Position numbers and translations under genes: made by a program
Notes under the pieces: generated by a model
What the model saw: only the letters and a program-made list of their open reading frames with translations
Databases searched by the model: none
Told to the model about the DNA's origin: nothing
Part shown: positions 43,100 to 56,500 of the stretch, one piece after another
Position numbering within the stretch: position 1 is the first letter of the stretch
Layout: the number at the start of each line of letters is the position of its first letter
Assembly (NCBI GenBank): GCA_037042185.1
Contig: JAXQJY010000029.1
Span: 372,001-436,000 of the forward strand
Length of the DNA stretch: 64,000 nucleotides
Source: Sordariomycetes sp. S80-01Y
Lineage: Eukaryota > Ascomycota > Sordariomycetes
Direction of reading: 5' to 3'

Positions 43100-44105
43100 T
43101 TACATAAAGTGCGTGCCCTGTCCGGGAGACTCGGCGAGCGAGAGGGGGGTGGAGGGGTACTCGCAACCGGCGTCAGAGACGTTGGTCGAGTGGTCGAAGG
43201 AGTGTGACAGCGGCGGAGTCTGTACGTCGAGGTCAGCGAGCGATTCGTGCGAGCGGCTGTCTCCGGGCACTAACCTGAGGATTCGACTCATACGGGCTGG
43301 GGCTTGGCCCGTTGATATCCATGCCGGGCATGTAGCTATAGTTGGCGTACTGGGTCTGGCCCGGCTCGGTAGAGTAAGAGGCGTCGGCAAAGTGAGACAT
43401 GCTGGGCATGGGAGCCATTGTGGAGGAAGCGAGGTAGCTCGGGTACGAGTCGATGGTGGTCATGGGCGCGTGGTAAGGGTGGTTGCCATTGTAGACCATG
43501 GACTCGTCAGGAGCAGAGTAGCTTGGACCACTGTAGTCCTGCTGGAACAGGAAGTCGTCGTGGTACTCGAGGGGAGGGGTAGCTCGTTGTTGGTAGGGCG
43601 ACTTCATGGCGGGACCATTCTGCTTCTGCGTAGGCTTCGAGACCTTGGCCGCTGGTTGCTTCTTCGCCTTGGATGCAGGAGGTGGGCTGGGGCTCTTCTT
43701 CTCTCCCTCTTTCTCGGGTGACCCAGCGCGACGCTCGAGGTCTTCGAGGCGGCGCTTGAGCTTCTTGCCTGCAAAATATCAGCAACGATCCCGAGGACGT
43801 GGGTCAGTTCACATACGGTAGTTGCGTTGGGCAATTCTGTTCTGTATCCTCCTACGCTCGGCAAGATCCGAGATTTTGGTCCAGTCCTCGTCAGGGTTGG
43901 CAGACGCGCTGAAGGCGCTGCTGGTGCCCTGAGAAGCGTACTGTGGAGGGCCCTGGGGCGCCTGGGCGAAGGCCGAGTACTGCATATTGCTTTGGTAGAT
44001 TGGTTGGCCGAGCTCGTACGGGTAATGACTTGACATGTTGTATTGATCGTGGGGAAGGTGATTAGAAGGAAGTGGTGGTGCCATGGGAAGCTGCGTGGCC
44101 AACAT
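43100..44105 (-). CDS. bZIP transcription factor with a YAP-like basic region and no clear zipper
   Basis: Three exons, 44105-43817, 43768-43275 and 43219-43100, give 300 residues. The first splice site falls inside the DNA-binding region, and joining gives ERRRIQNRIAQRNYR|KKLKRRLEDLERR (about 83-109). The NRIAQRNYR core is the N-x-x-A-Q-R pattern of YAP/AUREO-type fungal bZIPs. After the basic part only about two heptads remain before the sequence turns to GSPEKEGEKKSPSPPP, so no long leucine zipper is present. The flanks are Tyr/Ser/Pro/Gln-rich (activation-type). The end reads STPLSLAESPGQGTHFM. The target genes cannot be told. The start could also be Met8. Upstream lies a very long gene-free region, common next to fungal developmental regulators. 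Confidence 0.88.
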
Positions 44106-44320
44106 ATGGGTGTTGTTGCGTCCCTCAGAAAAGGCGACGAGAGCCTTACAAGCGGCAGGATGTACGCAAGAGTCTCTGGCAAGTAGATCACAAAGACTGT
44201 GTTCCAGAATCAGATCCCTTCACAGCGTATATGAAGGAGGAAGTTGTAGTTAGTGCTTCAGGCTGAACGTGAACAGTTGGTGAGAAGCATTGAAGAGGCG
44301 TTTGAGGGGGGGCGGAGGTG

Positions 44321-44329
44321 AATATATAT
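44321..44329 (-). promoter_or_regulatory. TATA-like element upstream of the bZIP gene
   Basis: AATATATAT on the plus strand (ATATATATT on the coding strand) lies about 215 bases before the proposed bZIP start codon, inside otherwise GC-rich sequence. If used, the leader is short and the long empty region beyond is upstream regulatory DNA rather than leader. Confidence 0.4.
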
Positions 44330-47300
44330 CTTGATGAGGCAACAGCTGGGACAGCGACATGCTGGAGTAGGGGTACTGTGGAGTGGCACCAGCAGTGCCG
44401 CTTTCCCTCAAAGCCCACCTAGCCATGATCCTGCAAGAGGGCTGCAGTCTGAACTCTTTGCACGCCCAGGCACTTCTGACAGATCTCGAGGCTCATGCTC
44501 ATTGCTCGACAGGGCCATGGGGCTGCGAAAAGGCGGACCAGGGCGCCGGGCAGGGGGGAGGGGTGAGGACCCGAAGCTTGTTGCTGAGGAAGAGGGGGGG
44601 CGTCTCCCAAAGACCCCGCGGCGGTTGTCGTCGCCTGCTGGGCTGGTGTTGGCCAGCCCCTTGCAAGCGACACGCGAGGACGGGGTCCCAGGAAAGCAGG
44701 AAAAGGTACGTATTTTGGTCCGATGGCGCAAAGCCAAAGTCCTCCGAAACCTGGCAGAAGTCAACGTTTCCGTGTCGCAGTCGCGGTCCAAGTCGGTCCA
44801 CCCCAGACAGGCTTTGAGGCTAAGCGAAGAATTCGGGCTAAATGTGCCAAATTTGGCCTTTCCACGCTGCACCGCCCAGCTCTCCCACCACCACCACAGG
44901 CAGCACGACAAGACGGAGGGGCTTCATCCCGGATGCTGTGCTTCAATCCTGCCAATGACAGCTTCTGCTGCGCTTGTCGTCTGTTGCGCGCTTCGTGGCG
45001 CCTAACGCCAGGTTTGGAATCTGTCAACCTGTGCTCCCGGAGCTTGTCGTCCCCAGGGCTGGCGGCTGGTTTCACGGACATGGGCTCAATCTGGGCCTGT
45101 TCCCTTCATGCGGGCCTTCGGATTCGACTGCGTGCGTCTTCGGATACCGCTGGCACCAGAGGCGCTGTACGTCGTTTCCTCCAGCCTTATTCCCGCTTGC
45201 CCTGCCTCAGGATGGGCAAGTCGTGAAGCGGCCTCGTGTTGGCCCACTCTAAGTGGACGATCAGCCGTGGCTCCCCATCTTATCGGCACGCTGAAGCCGT
45301 GATGCCCTCTGAACTCCTCCGTCATGGCACCAAAGCAAAGGCTAAGCTGGTGTGACGCCGTTCCGACGGACGGGTTGCAGGCGGGCTGCTTTCTCGTCAT
45401 TGTCGTCTCGGGCCTTTTCCAAGGTGTGTTGCTGTCACGCCGTATACTTGATCGGCCGGATGAGTCGCCTAGCGTAGGATGCTTCCATTCATTCCCCAGG
45501 TGGCCATGTTACTGGTTGTGGCCGCAAAGAGCTGAACAGCCGAACCCCTTCGGCACCGTCTGGAGGTGTGGACTGCCGTAGAGGTGAAACCTGTCGGTGA
45601 GGGACCTTGGTAGGGTCTGCGGGATTGCCGGCGCACAAGACCCAAACGGGCGCCCGCCATTCTGCTAGGCACAAGGCTGACCACGGGCGAGCAATTTGCG
45701 GTGCGAGATGAAGGACTTGGTGATGCGTCCCAGGGGTTGACAGCCCTTCAGGGCCAGCCAGAAGCGGGAAAGTTCTCGTGGCTGCCAGTGGTGCCTCCAG
45801 CTGGGGAGGGTGCGCTGCGGGCGGTGGCCATGGCAGGAACCAGAGCCCGAGCATGGACGCCCCTTCCCACAGGGCTATGGGCAGCGGGTGAACCACAAGA
45901 ATCTCTCGGGGACTTACAGGGCATGGCTCCCTGGAGCGTTCCCTACTACCCTGTCCGCAAAGCTCCAGCAGGGGCATCGCACGTGCTTTGTCAAGCGTCT
46001 ATTTTTGGGAAGCACGTTACCAAGCAGTCTGAAGCTCTGCCATTGGCTGCCGCTCCAAACCAGGGGGATCCGTTAGGCTCCTTTGCTTGCGAGCTATAGT
46101 GGGCTTCTAGGCTCGCTTCATCTCGAAATTGTTTGAGGAAACACTCCCAGATCCTCCTTTGCGACGGTTTAATCTTGCTATTCCACCAGCACCTTGCCAC
46201 TCTATTACCAAGCACGCGAAACCGTGCCTGCTCGCCGGATGACCGCCCGGGTCTGCCAAGGGTCGAGCAGGGATTGAGATGTCGCCTGTGCTTCAATGTG
46301 CTGCCTACGTCCTTGGATTGAAGATTATCCCGCCATTGAGCCCGCAAGCCACCACCCTGGGCCACGGGCCTTTCTACACCCCTAGTGACTGATGTCTGGC
46401 CCTTGCATCCCAGTCTGCCGTCTGGTCCAACGGCGACACTGCAACGTGTCGGACCTCGATGCCAACATAGTTTTTGTATCAGCCCTACAAGCTCAACGTC
46501 CGTTTCAAATGGCCAGCTTCGACAAGTCCTCATTTTGCACCGGCCAATGGGCCAAGGCTCGAGAGTCGTCAACGGAAGCACGGCATCACCTCCCGCTAGT
46601 TAATGGACTGAGTTCGTGCTCGGGCTGTAAGTGCCGTGACTCCGACCAAGCCCGACATCCAACACTTGGCTTTCCCGCCTTGACTTTGCTCTCAAGCATG
46701 GTCTCAAAGGTATGCAGAGCATCCTAGGACACAGCGCGATGAGACGTTATCATTTCCCGGCCTGGAGAGTGCAAGTCGCCAAGCTGCCAATCTCGTCAAG
46801 CACCCTCGTCCGCGGACCAGGACCAATAGCTGGTGAAAGACTGCCTCTCCACATGCAAACCCTGCAGCAAGGTGTGTGTTGACATGGTCAGTGCTTCAGC
46901 CTTATGGCTGAGCAAAGCCAACAACTGACAAATCTACACCCATTCGCGTACCAGAATATCTCCCATGACAGATCGCAATCCTCCGTTGACAGCCGAAGCC
47001 CTTGAACCTCGACCATACCCAAAAGGGACCTATCTTTCGAAATAAGGGACTGCCACGTTGACCACGGATAACCCGACCCTCGCGTCGCTGCTACCTAGGA
47101 CCGCGTCGATTCTAGACTTGCCTGACCGGTCTTTTGCAAACCTCCTGCACATCTCCGAGGCAATCTCTCGTCGAATCCCACCGCGTGCAATCAGGCGACG
47201 CCTTGCATGTTTCGCAAGAGCCAGAAGGGGACGGTGATTCTGGGCAGGATGGGCGTCGCGCGGCCGAGGCGCTTATCGGCCTATCATAGGCTTTCCGTCG

Positions 47301-50182
47301 GCAGCGACGCTTAGACGCTTCGCCTCCGATCCTGAAGGGGCACAGCCATACGGGCCGGAGACGCTCTAGCAAACGCGCCGTCGCTGCCGCTGTCAATATC
47401 TCCGCCACCTATGACGGCCCAGAATTAGGCAAATTGTCCCCAGCCGTCCTACACCAACGTGGGGTCTCGGGCGGCCGCTCCTCTAGTCTAGTCTCGGTTT
47501 TCGGCAGGCCAGCCTCTGCCGACCTCAAATAGTGCGAAGCCTGGGATGGATCGCGTCGCCTTTGGAATGCGCCGGCCTGGCTATTGGCATACTGGGTTTG
47601 GTCGACCTGGGCACGTGGGCACGGCAGCTCATAGATTTCCATTTACTGTGAGACATGCTGGGATGTCGATGTGATGGCGGGCTTCGGTGCCTGACCGAGG
47701 ACAACGCGATGATTTTCGGTGCTCGAATACTCCCAAACGCAACCGCTTCCCTACGCTCGTGACGTGGCGGAAGGATTGCAGCTCTTTTGTCAATGCAACC
47801 CCCCTGAAACAAGAAAGATAACTCCCAGAATGGTTCATGCCCAGAGATCGGTTCGAGCAGAATCCCATTTTGCTCCTGCAGGAACCCTTCTCTTCAACCA
47901 AGAGGCCAGGCGAGACACACGTCAGCTTCAGCCTTACCACGAGTCCGAACCGGTAGCATGGCCCCCCTACTCCAAGTTGAAGTCTACATGCAGGGTTTGA
48001 GAAGCGCCCAACGTCCTCTCGCCTCCTGCAGAGAAAGTGATGGTTGCTTCCCCTGCCCTCTTGTCAGAGCCGCTGCGCAGGCGTCCCAAGGCCCTTGTCA
48101 GTCTCTCGGACACTTTTACCAAGCCATCGGAGACATTCCTTGTAGAAATGGAACAAGCTCCATTCACGACCGCTTCAGGGCACCGATGCTACCTACGCCG
48201 GCGGCGTTTTCAGGCCATGGTCTGTACTTCGTAAACATTGCCTCACATTCTCGCTTGCAAAACAGCAATTTGCGTGCGCGGCGATCATCCAGGCCTCGAG
48301 ATGAATGCAACGCTGCGGGGATTGTGGATTAGAAATAAAGGGCGCGCGGTGACAAGTCGACCACCTATAATTCACTGATTCGTGCACGCCCTTGCCAGCC
48401 CTGAGGCACCAGCAGACCCGGAGTCAGGGGCACTGGTCGCACTTGGAGGGAGCCGTGGGCATTTGTCACGGTCAGGCAGAGTGCCGAGAGCGTCGAGGAT
48501 GAACTCAGTTACCTGGGACTAAGCATGGGTGCCGCCTGCGGGCGAGGAGGGCTTCCCATTCGCTGCTTTACGCGCAAGCAGGGACCAGGTGAGAGGAGCT
48601 GTCGGAGTGCCAGATGGGCTTTTGATGGGCACGGCAAAGTTGCGTGAACACTCTGGCCGCACCGTCAAAATGACAAAGCTGCCTCATACTAGGTGCAACG
48701 GCAGATGGCACAAGAGCAACACGAATGCCATGCATCCAGAAGTACCAAACAGCCCCCAAAGAGATGGTGACGAAGCACCGAGTTCCGGCGGCGGCCAGGG
48801 CTGTTCCAGTGCCCTCTGCCTGCCAAACTGCGCTGTAGAAGAGTACAGGCGAAATGCAAGATAAATACGCGCAAGGTCACGTGCGCTCCAGAAGGACGCC
48901 TGGACGACGCAGACGCCCGCAGGCGCCGATCACTGGCGGGTGTCACGTCGAGTGCGAGAGCGAAACTTGCGCAAGCCTTTCGATAGCCGCTTCTCTGGCG
49001 GGCTTCCCTACACGCCCATGAGATGCAGATGCAGAGACAAAGCCTCAATGCGCTGGAGTGCCTCATGTCATCGTAGCGGCAGCGGTGAGTCCGTCTCATG
49101 GAAGAAGAGGAATTGCATCTCGAATTGCATGGTACGGCGCTGGCCTGTGAATCGCAGCTCGTGAGGCAGCGGCCAGGGGGTGTGTGCTGAGAAGGGTGTG
49201 GGAGGTGGAACGGGGGCTCATAGGGCTGAGGGCGAAGGGGGAGTCGGGGAAGTCAAATGGGCTTTCGTTCACAACATGGTGCCGTTGGGCTTGCGAAGCT
49301 GCACGAGAGAAGCTCGCATGACATGTTGACGAGAATGCGATGCCGGATAAAGCTAGGAAACTTCGCTGTCACATGAAGCTTTGCTTTGGGCTAAGGGAAG
49401 CAGCACTGAGGCACCGCGACGAGCTGCCAGAGGAGGGCAAGGGGAGGGAGGACTCGGCCGAGTGCCAAGTAGCGCACCAACCAGCGCGTGCTCGCAACGA
49501 CGCATTCACTCTCGAGCCTGCAACGCACTGGCGGAGGCAGAGGCTCAGGTAGCGACAGCGACAGCGACAGGGAACAGCGGCACGACGGTGCTGATTAAGG
49601 GTTCAGGGAATTGCTGGTGGACTCAGGCTGCCAGTGCCGGCGCAGGGAGTCGGAATTCCGACCGCCAGTTCTGGGTGCGGGGAGCGGGTTTTGGTGGTTG
49701 AAAAGGCGGGAATTGGCGTCGCAAGGCGAACCGGCCGCCAGACAGGCACCCGCAGACTCCTGCCTGTGCCTGCAACGCCAGTGCAGTGGTCGTGCAGCAG
49801 CCTGCAGCCCGCAGCACCGGCCCCGATCCTTGATTGTCGGGGCAGCAGACATCGTCTAACTTGCGGTGCCACCACGCCATGGGCCACGGACCACAGGCCA
49901 CAGGCCATCAATGCCACCTCAGTTCGTGTGCGTCGCGTCGTCGTCGTCGTCTCGTTGCTGCGAGCTTTCGCTCGGCCGCCCGAAGTTCGCTCGCGGCTCG
50001 CTTCACAGTGCAACGTAGGCCCCCCTTCCCGTCCTCGCACTAAGTGGCTGCCTGGCAGCTGAACCGGCCAAGCGATCTGGACCCCTGGGAATCAAGGCAC
50101 GACAGGCGCCCCCGGCAGCCACGCGCCCTCCTCGAACGGCATCGTTCACCCTCAACCCTCACCCTCACCGCGTCACGGCTGG

Positions 50183-50210
50183 TCCGTAGTCCGTACTCCG
50201 TACTCCGTAT
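50183..50210 (+). repeat. Four 7-base units TCCGTAN
   Basis: TCCGTAG, TCCGTAC, TCCGTAC, TCCGTAT in direct succession, following CCCTCAACCCTCACCCTCACC. A small tandem array inside the gene-free region; function unknown. Confidence 0.75.
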
Positions 50211-50518
50211 TCAGCGTAACGGCGTCTGGAGGCTAAAACAGCACGAGGCTTCTTGCTTCGAGGCCGGATTCGCGGCATCTCGACGGCAGCTTGGGCCTGG
50301 GGGCTTAATGCCTTGGAATCTCATTGGACGGTGCGCACCGCTTTACGAGCCTGGGGGATTTTTGTCGGAGGCCTTCGGGGCGGCTCCTTCGAGGAAGGCT
50401 GGACGCCATCCAAGCTTCAAGTCCCCTTGGTCAGTAACAGTCATTAGGCGTGCCAACTTGGCAGACCAGGCTCGGGATCTGCCGTCAGGTTAAAGTGCAG
50501 CACCGACGACTTGCATGC

Positions 50519-50545
50519 GTGTGTGTGTGTTTGTGTGTGTGTGTG
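50519..50545 (+). repeat. GT microsatellite
   Basis: (GT)6, then one extra T and a further TG run, 27 bases in all. It lies in the gene-free region. Confidence 0.85.
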
Positions 50546-53500
50546 GCCTGATTGATACCGGCAGTGGCTCAGGAGCGCGTGTGGTTCGGAGCGCTGTTAC
50601 GACTGAGCTCTTCGCTGCACGGAGTAGTGCGTACAGCTCCTACGAAGCAGCACGGGAGCACCACTGGCATTGGCGACGGTCAAGTCCCGAGACGCCAATC
50701 GCAGCGAGAGCCGTTCACGCGGACTTGAGGCGGCGCAACTCAACAGCCCGAACCCCGCCAGCCACTGCCACTGCCACGCAGCAGCTCCTCCGAGATGCCC
50801 TGAGTGAGCCTGAAAGGGTTACTGTTAGTGGTGTTTCGTCAGTGTCCGCTGCTCGGACTCGGTCCAGTGGCCCTTGTCGCAGCACTTGGTGACGACTGCC
50901 GGTGCTACGTTAACCCCTTTGGACACCATCGTAGGAGTCACCATCAATTCGAACCGCGAGGCCTTGGTCCTTTGGGGGAGTCGCGTTGCAGCATCTTAAA
51001 GCCTGCCAAACTCCGGCTCGACTCCGCACGCAGGAGTAAATCACTGCCCTGTTGAGGTTGTGATTCGAACCCAACCAGCCGGAACTGGCGCCCGCCATTC
51101 CCATGGGCCATGGCAAGCCGCAAGGCCCGCATTCGCTTATGGACGGACCACTGGGCCTGCGACGGCGGACAGCTGTCCCGGTGCCATGGACAGCCAGACG
51201 CCCTGACAGCCTGAGTCAGAACCCAATCGTGGGCCCTGCGAAAAGGCTGTAGGGCTGCTCCACGTTCTGTCTGCTCACTGAGTGCTGCTAAACTGGACTG
51301 GTTGACGGGGACTAGTGAACTGTGCCACCACTTCCAACAAGTCATGACGAAATGTGCCCATTTTCTTGCAACAAGGCAGAGGGGTGTCGAACCATATGAA
51401 GGCCCTTCCATTTTGCCATGGCTTGATCCCTGATCCGCCTTGATCCCCCGGGTTTACGATGACTCAGGGTTCGGATTTAGGACTCATGCCGTGCTCGATA
51501 AATCCTGTGAACGCGTGTGCCACGGGGGGCAACCATGCTAAACGCCGAAACCTGAAGCTGCATGTATCTTTCCAAGGGTCTCCGACGACGTGCATTGTGG
51601 TGCTGCTGTGCGAGTTAAGCGAGCTGTGGCGCATGGTCTTTACAAACCAGGATCCGAGCTCCTCCGGGCGCTGCATCCCGCAAGCTCCTGGCTCCTAGCT
51701 CCTGGTTATACGCAGAATTGGGTTGGCAGCTCGACCGCCTCGTAACCTAAGCCTGTTTCCAGGCAAGCCGCCGAGGTGTCAAACACGCTTGCTCATGCCA
51801 TCATGGATGTGCGAAGGACTCCCGCGGGCTGCCATCAGTCGCAGGCTGCTCATACTGTTGCCCATTTCCCGACTTTGGCAAGCTGGTAATACAGTAGCTG
51901 CGCCGCTCGCTTGATCGACATTAGGGCGAACATCCGGTGATTCCACGGTGGGATGGTGCGTTTGCTAGACCTCTTTGGGGAAGCCTTGGAGATGGCACCT
52001 CGGATGTCGCAGCGAGGCATTCTCAGGCTGCCGAAGCGGTGTCCGAAGTCGCTGGCGCGACATTCTGCATTTGGATCACGAATGATCTGCGCGAGGGCCA
52101 AACTCAACGCTTCAGACTGGCGACGACTCCCCAGTCCTCGACCCAGGAACCTGCGGAGATCCGGCGCCTATCCGAAGTCTCATTGTGTCATTGGGCCGTC
52201 CAGGTCCCGCCTACGTGGTAACCTTCACCAACGAGCTATTGACGGCACAGAGAACTTTCTTCACGACGACAACGGAATGTCGCCGGGAGAAGCGCCGGCA
52301 CTCTGGGGAAGCTGGGAGCTAATGGTTTATTCCGTTTCCTGAATTGGATATCCGGGACGGCAGCTTGTGACGATGACAAACCTAACGGCTTAGATCAGCC
52401 ACGGAGATGGAGGCTTAAGCCACCTTGGCATAGCGCCCGCACCTGGAGTCCCGACGCTGTTCTACTTTTTGCAGTCCCGCAACTGCCTGGGCTTGCGTCG
52501 TCTTGGAGGGACCTTTTGTAGATGTCGGGGTGGCCGTGACTCGTTGGCTTGCGGCAGACTACACTGCCCCTTGGCCCCCGATGTCTCGCTCACGATGAGC
52601 CATCCCTTTTACACTCACCCCTGGAAAGGGCCATGAGGTCATCCTACCCCAAACCTTCTTCGCGCCACGAGACTACAGCCACTCAGCCCACCACGGGGCT
52701 GAAAAGTACAAGCCATCCGGTCTGCGGAGCCCAAACTATCTTGCCGGCTAAAGGTGTCTGTCTGTCTGTTTGTTGTTACCGAGCAGGTAGCGGGAGAACC
52801 TAGCCTTGCTTGTGACTCTGATACTCAACCGGCCACGTTATGGATAGCCTATTCGGGTCTGCCGAGCGAGCTACAGCGTTTGATGGTATTCCCGAGTGCG
52901 AGTCCGTGATCTCTCCCACCGACCTATGGATAGTGCCTTTGCACTCCCTCTCAGCCGTTAGCCAGCCGCGACGTCCAGTACGCATCTTTGGTATCTGATT
53001 GGCGAGAGGAAGACGTGCGCCGTGGGCGGGATCTTGTTGTCACGAAAGGTCTCGCTGCGCCGCTCCCGCTGCTATTACGAGGACCCCCGCGGGCCCGTGT
53101 CGTGCGCTCGACGGCGGAGACCCAGCCGTGAGAAGGCAAGTTCCGACCACGAAGGGGGCCACTGTTGCTTGGCGAGGCCGATGTCTGATGGGTGACGTGG
53201 AAGGGACTTTGGCATTTCTACCATTGGGGGTGTGTACTGCTGGATGGGCGAAAAGCGGCCGGGTGAAAGGTCTTATGTTACGGAAGCCGCGTTTACGCAT
53301 ATCGAACAGTAGGGCTTTGAGGCCGTGGGGAGGATCCAATGCAGTGATGGGCTCAGGGGCTGATGATCAATAGGGGGTTGTGTTTGGACTCGAAGTCACG
53401 ACGCTCCCAGCAGGTCAATGAACAGCTAGACCCTCATATCTCCATTTCTTTCGTTGGCTCAAGTCATCATGTTCTTGTCAGGGAAAAACATGCAAAGCAG

Positions 53501-56500
53501 CAGACAGGAAAAAAAGTATTTCCCAATGTCTCCAAACAAGACACTTCAAACCACACAATATGACACAATTACTAAACATTAATCTGCAGAGATGTAACCC
53601 TTCCAAAAGTTTCCATGATCTTTCCCATGAACCTATTTTCGAAATGCATTTTAGAGCTGATGGCTCCAGAATATGTAAATGTATTCATGGAGTGCAGGGT
53701 AGCTAGCTTGATCCACGCAGCCTCACGTCCGTTTTGACAGCGGCGAGCCGTCGGATCTAGGCAAAAGAACAAATGGAGACTCCCGTCGGATGTGTGTTTA
53801 TCGTTTCGGAATTCACATGGGCGGAAGAGACAATGTGTGCCTTTTCCCGTTCAAGACACGCCAGTTTCACTCGGCCGGGCGAAATCTGCTCGGACATTGC
53901 GAGAAGAGCCACGACACTCCAACGCGATCACCAGGGACGAGATTCGCGCGAGAAAAGCCCGAGTATCCGTCAGAAAGAGGGATGCGAGTAGTTGGCGGCG
54001 TGGCAACTAGCCTGTCTGGGAGATGCATCCTTCGCAAAACTTGATCGCGCCGCGGTAGGTGCAGTGAAGCGGGATGGGTCGCCTTTGAAGACCTGAAGCC
54101 GCGTCGCAACCGCGAATGACAGACTGTTCCCAAGCTGTGGGTGCTGAATGGACTGTATTGGCCAGGGTTTGTGGTGCGCATAGGCATTGGGGCGTTCAGG
54201 TGCGTGCCGCCCTCTGCTCATCTTGACATCAATGTCGGTGTACAGGAAGAAGTCATGCCACATTATTCTGGAACGGCCACAAAGCACAGAGAGTTCGGCT
54301 AGAAACCGTTGGATCGGTCAACCACGATGAAGGTCTCGAACGCAATTGAAACGCACATGGCCACCGCCGAACATTCCGACCGGATTCGTACCACGCCTTT
54401 GAAAATCACAATTACATCATATCGGGGTCCCTACAGTTAGAGAGAGTCAATCGGTAGGTGTGTATGGAATAGTCGAATAACAATACGCAGGATATGTAAT
54501 GAGGGCTAAATGAGGTATCCTGATTTCACTCCCTCCAATCTTCACCAAGCGTGATTGCCCTCCCATGATGCAGACATACCGAATCACACCAGAGGATCAA
54601 ATGCCTCATTCAGGTTGCATTACACGTCAGGTACTGAACGCGAGCTGTCTTGGCCTTACAGGGGTTGATGGGGGCGAAAAGGGGCACGCTTCAACGAATG
54701 CACTTGAAGTAGCGGACAACGATCCACGCGCTGGACCTGTTACTGATCTGAGATGCGCCTAAATGTGTCTTGGGGTCGACCGGATCATGGAGAAATTGAC
54801 TTCTAACGTACTTGGATAAAGAGGAACAGACAATCGAGAAAATGGGCGTGTATTGTCGACATGAGCTTGTGGAAGGGGTTGAGCGAAGCATCATGCTCCC
54901 TGAACTTGGAAACGATGTTCTGCCACTGCTATAGAAGACATGATCGATCGAGATTATCTTTAAGGATATTTTTGAATTAATAAAGTTACTATTACCATTT
55001 TTATCACATCCTTGAATAATGGGCTGCTCTACCTCCATCTCAATGACTAGAACCGTCCACTTGCCACCACAAGGCCATCTACTACGCAATATACGAATAC
55101 AAGTGATGGGTATTACGAAAAGAATTCTTCTAAAGATTTTAGTCTCACCAGTAAATAGCCAGAATTATTCTAAGGCCCCGTGGATGGGTTGGAAACCATT
55201 AAAGGAGGCGTAGGGGCATCTGCTTTCCCGACGACACACTCATCGTTCAAGTCAATTGCTGGAAGGCCAGACTTTCAGGAGATACGTGAAAACAGCTCAT
55301 GGAATGAGAATATTTTCTAGAGTACCTCTGGAGCTATTCCGTCAGCAACGGAACTGAATGTGCCAGTATGTTGCTATAGTCGCGCCAATGGCTAGTAGCT
55401 CACGGTTTGATGATGGCATCTTATCTACTGAACCTCCCTAAATCTCTTCGTCAAATAATATCGAACATGCGTAACCTTTGCTGAAGCTCCGAGTCAGGCT
55501 ATTGTTTAACAAGAGCTAGGGGAAATGGTTTTGATGCCGTAGATCTTCGGATGGGCAATGGATGGTGATGGTTGGCGGCCTCGGTAGAGAAGCATGCAAC
55601 AGAGGCACGGTGGTCCAGACGTTGGTAATTTTGTAGAAGGCAACATGAATAGGATAATCCTCAAATTGTAGCACCAGTTGGTCAAGATTCTCGGTGAAAA
55701 TTCATCTTGACGACTATCTTGATCTACGAGGGCTACGCTTGGGCTCAGATGCCGTACACCACTTTCACAACTCTTGGCATGGAGATCGACAATAAAAAAA
55801 ATCCATCGTCTTCGCCGAAAACATTATGTTTCCTACATGTATTTGATTGAAGCCCGATGGCAGCTCTCGGGTCGCTGACATCGTTGACTCGGGTCAGTCT
55901 GGATGGTTGCCCGCGTATTGGGCATCATGCAAGTCGCGGAGATTCAGCGGACCGGGACATGGGTTGACAGTGGGGGCGCAAGAGCTGTGGTAGACATGGT
56001 GATTGGCGATGATTATAGATTTCGGGGATGATGAGGAGGTGTATCATCCTTTCATTCGGTTCCAGATGTCAAAGTCGTGAAACATGGGCTGGGCGCTTGT
56101 CGGTACCGAGCCTCCCTTGCCTCCGTAGGCATTGGGGAAGTATTTCCACGATGTCTCTGCACAGATGTCAAGGGGAAACAATCAACAGGATCCAAGAAGC
56201 ATTACCGAAATAGTAATACCGTCTCATCAGATCCGGGGACTTCTAATGAACGCCGGGTCGGACTATCGACGAAGACCGGAGTCCGGAGCAGGTGGGGCCG
56301 GACATACCGAACAGGACGGACTGACCTCATCGTGCTGACACGCGCACCCGGCACTCAGAGTCATGTCGTCAACGACTTCACTCTTCGTCTTGTACCGAAT
56401 GCACAAAAACGCCGGCCACGACGTTGCATTTTGCAGCAATCCACGCCCAGACTCCAGCCCCAGGACTTCATCACCTGCAGCCATTGCACTGTAGCCATTT

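Noticed and set aside
44331-45005. A 224-codon plus-strand frame just upstream of the bZIP gene.
   Set aside because: Ser/Arg/Gly-rich with no ordered segment, overlapped by equally long frames in other phases; it spans the probable bZIP promoter.
45991-46581. A 196-codon minus-strand frame in the gene-free region.
   Set aside because: Residue mix is that of random GC-rich DNA, with many Trp, Cys and Arg and no hydrophobic pattern; no splice partners.
51050-51120. GGGTTCGAATC on the minus strand, like a tRNA T-arm.
   Set aside because: The T-stem has a mismatch and I found no matching D-arm, anticodon arm or acceptor stem upstream.
54690-55210. AT-rich sequence with short frames that resembled decayed mobile DNA.
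   Set aside because: No terminal repeats, target-site duplication or recognisable enzyme motif could be found, so no element is claimed.
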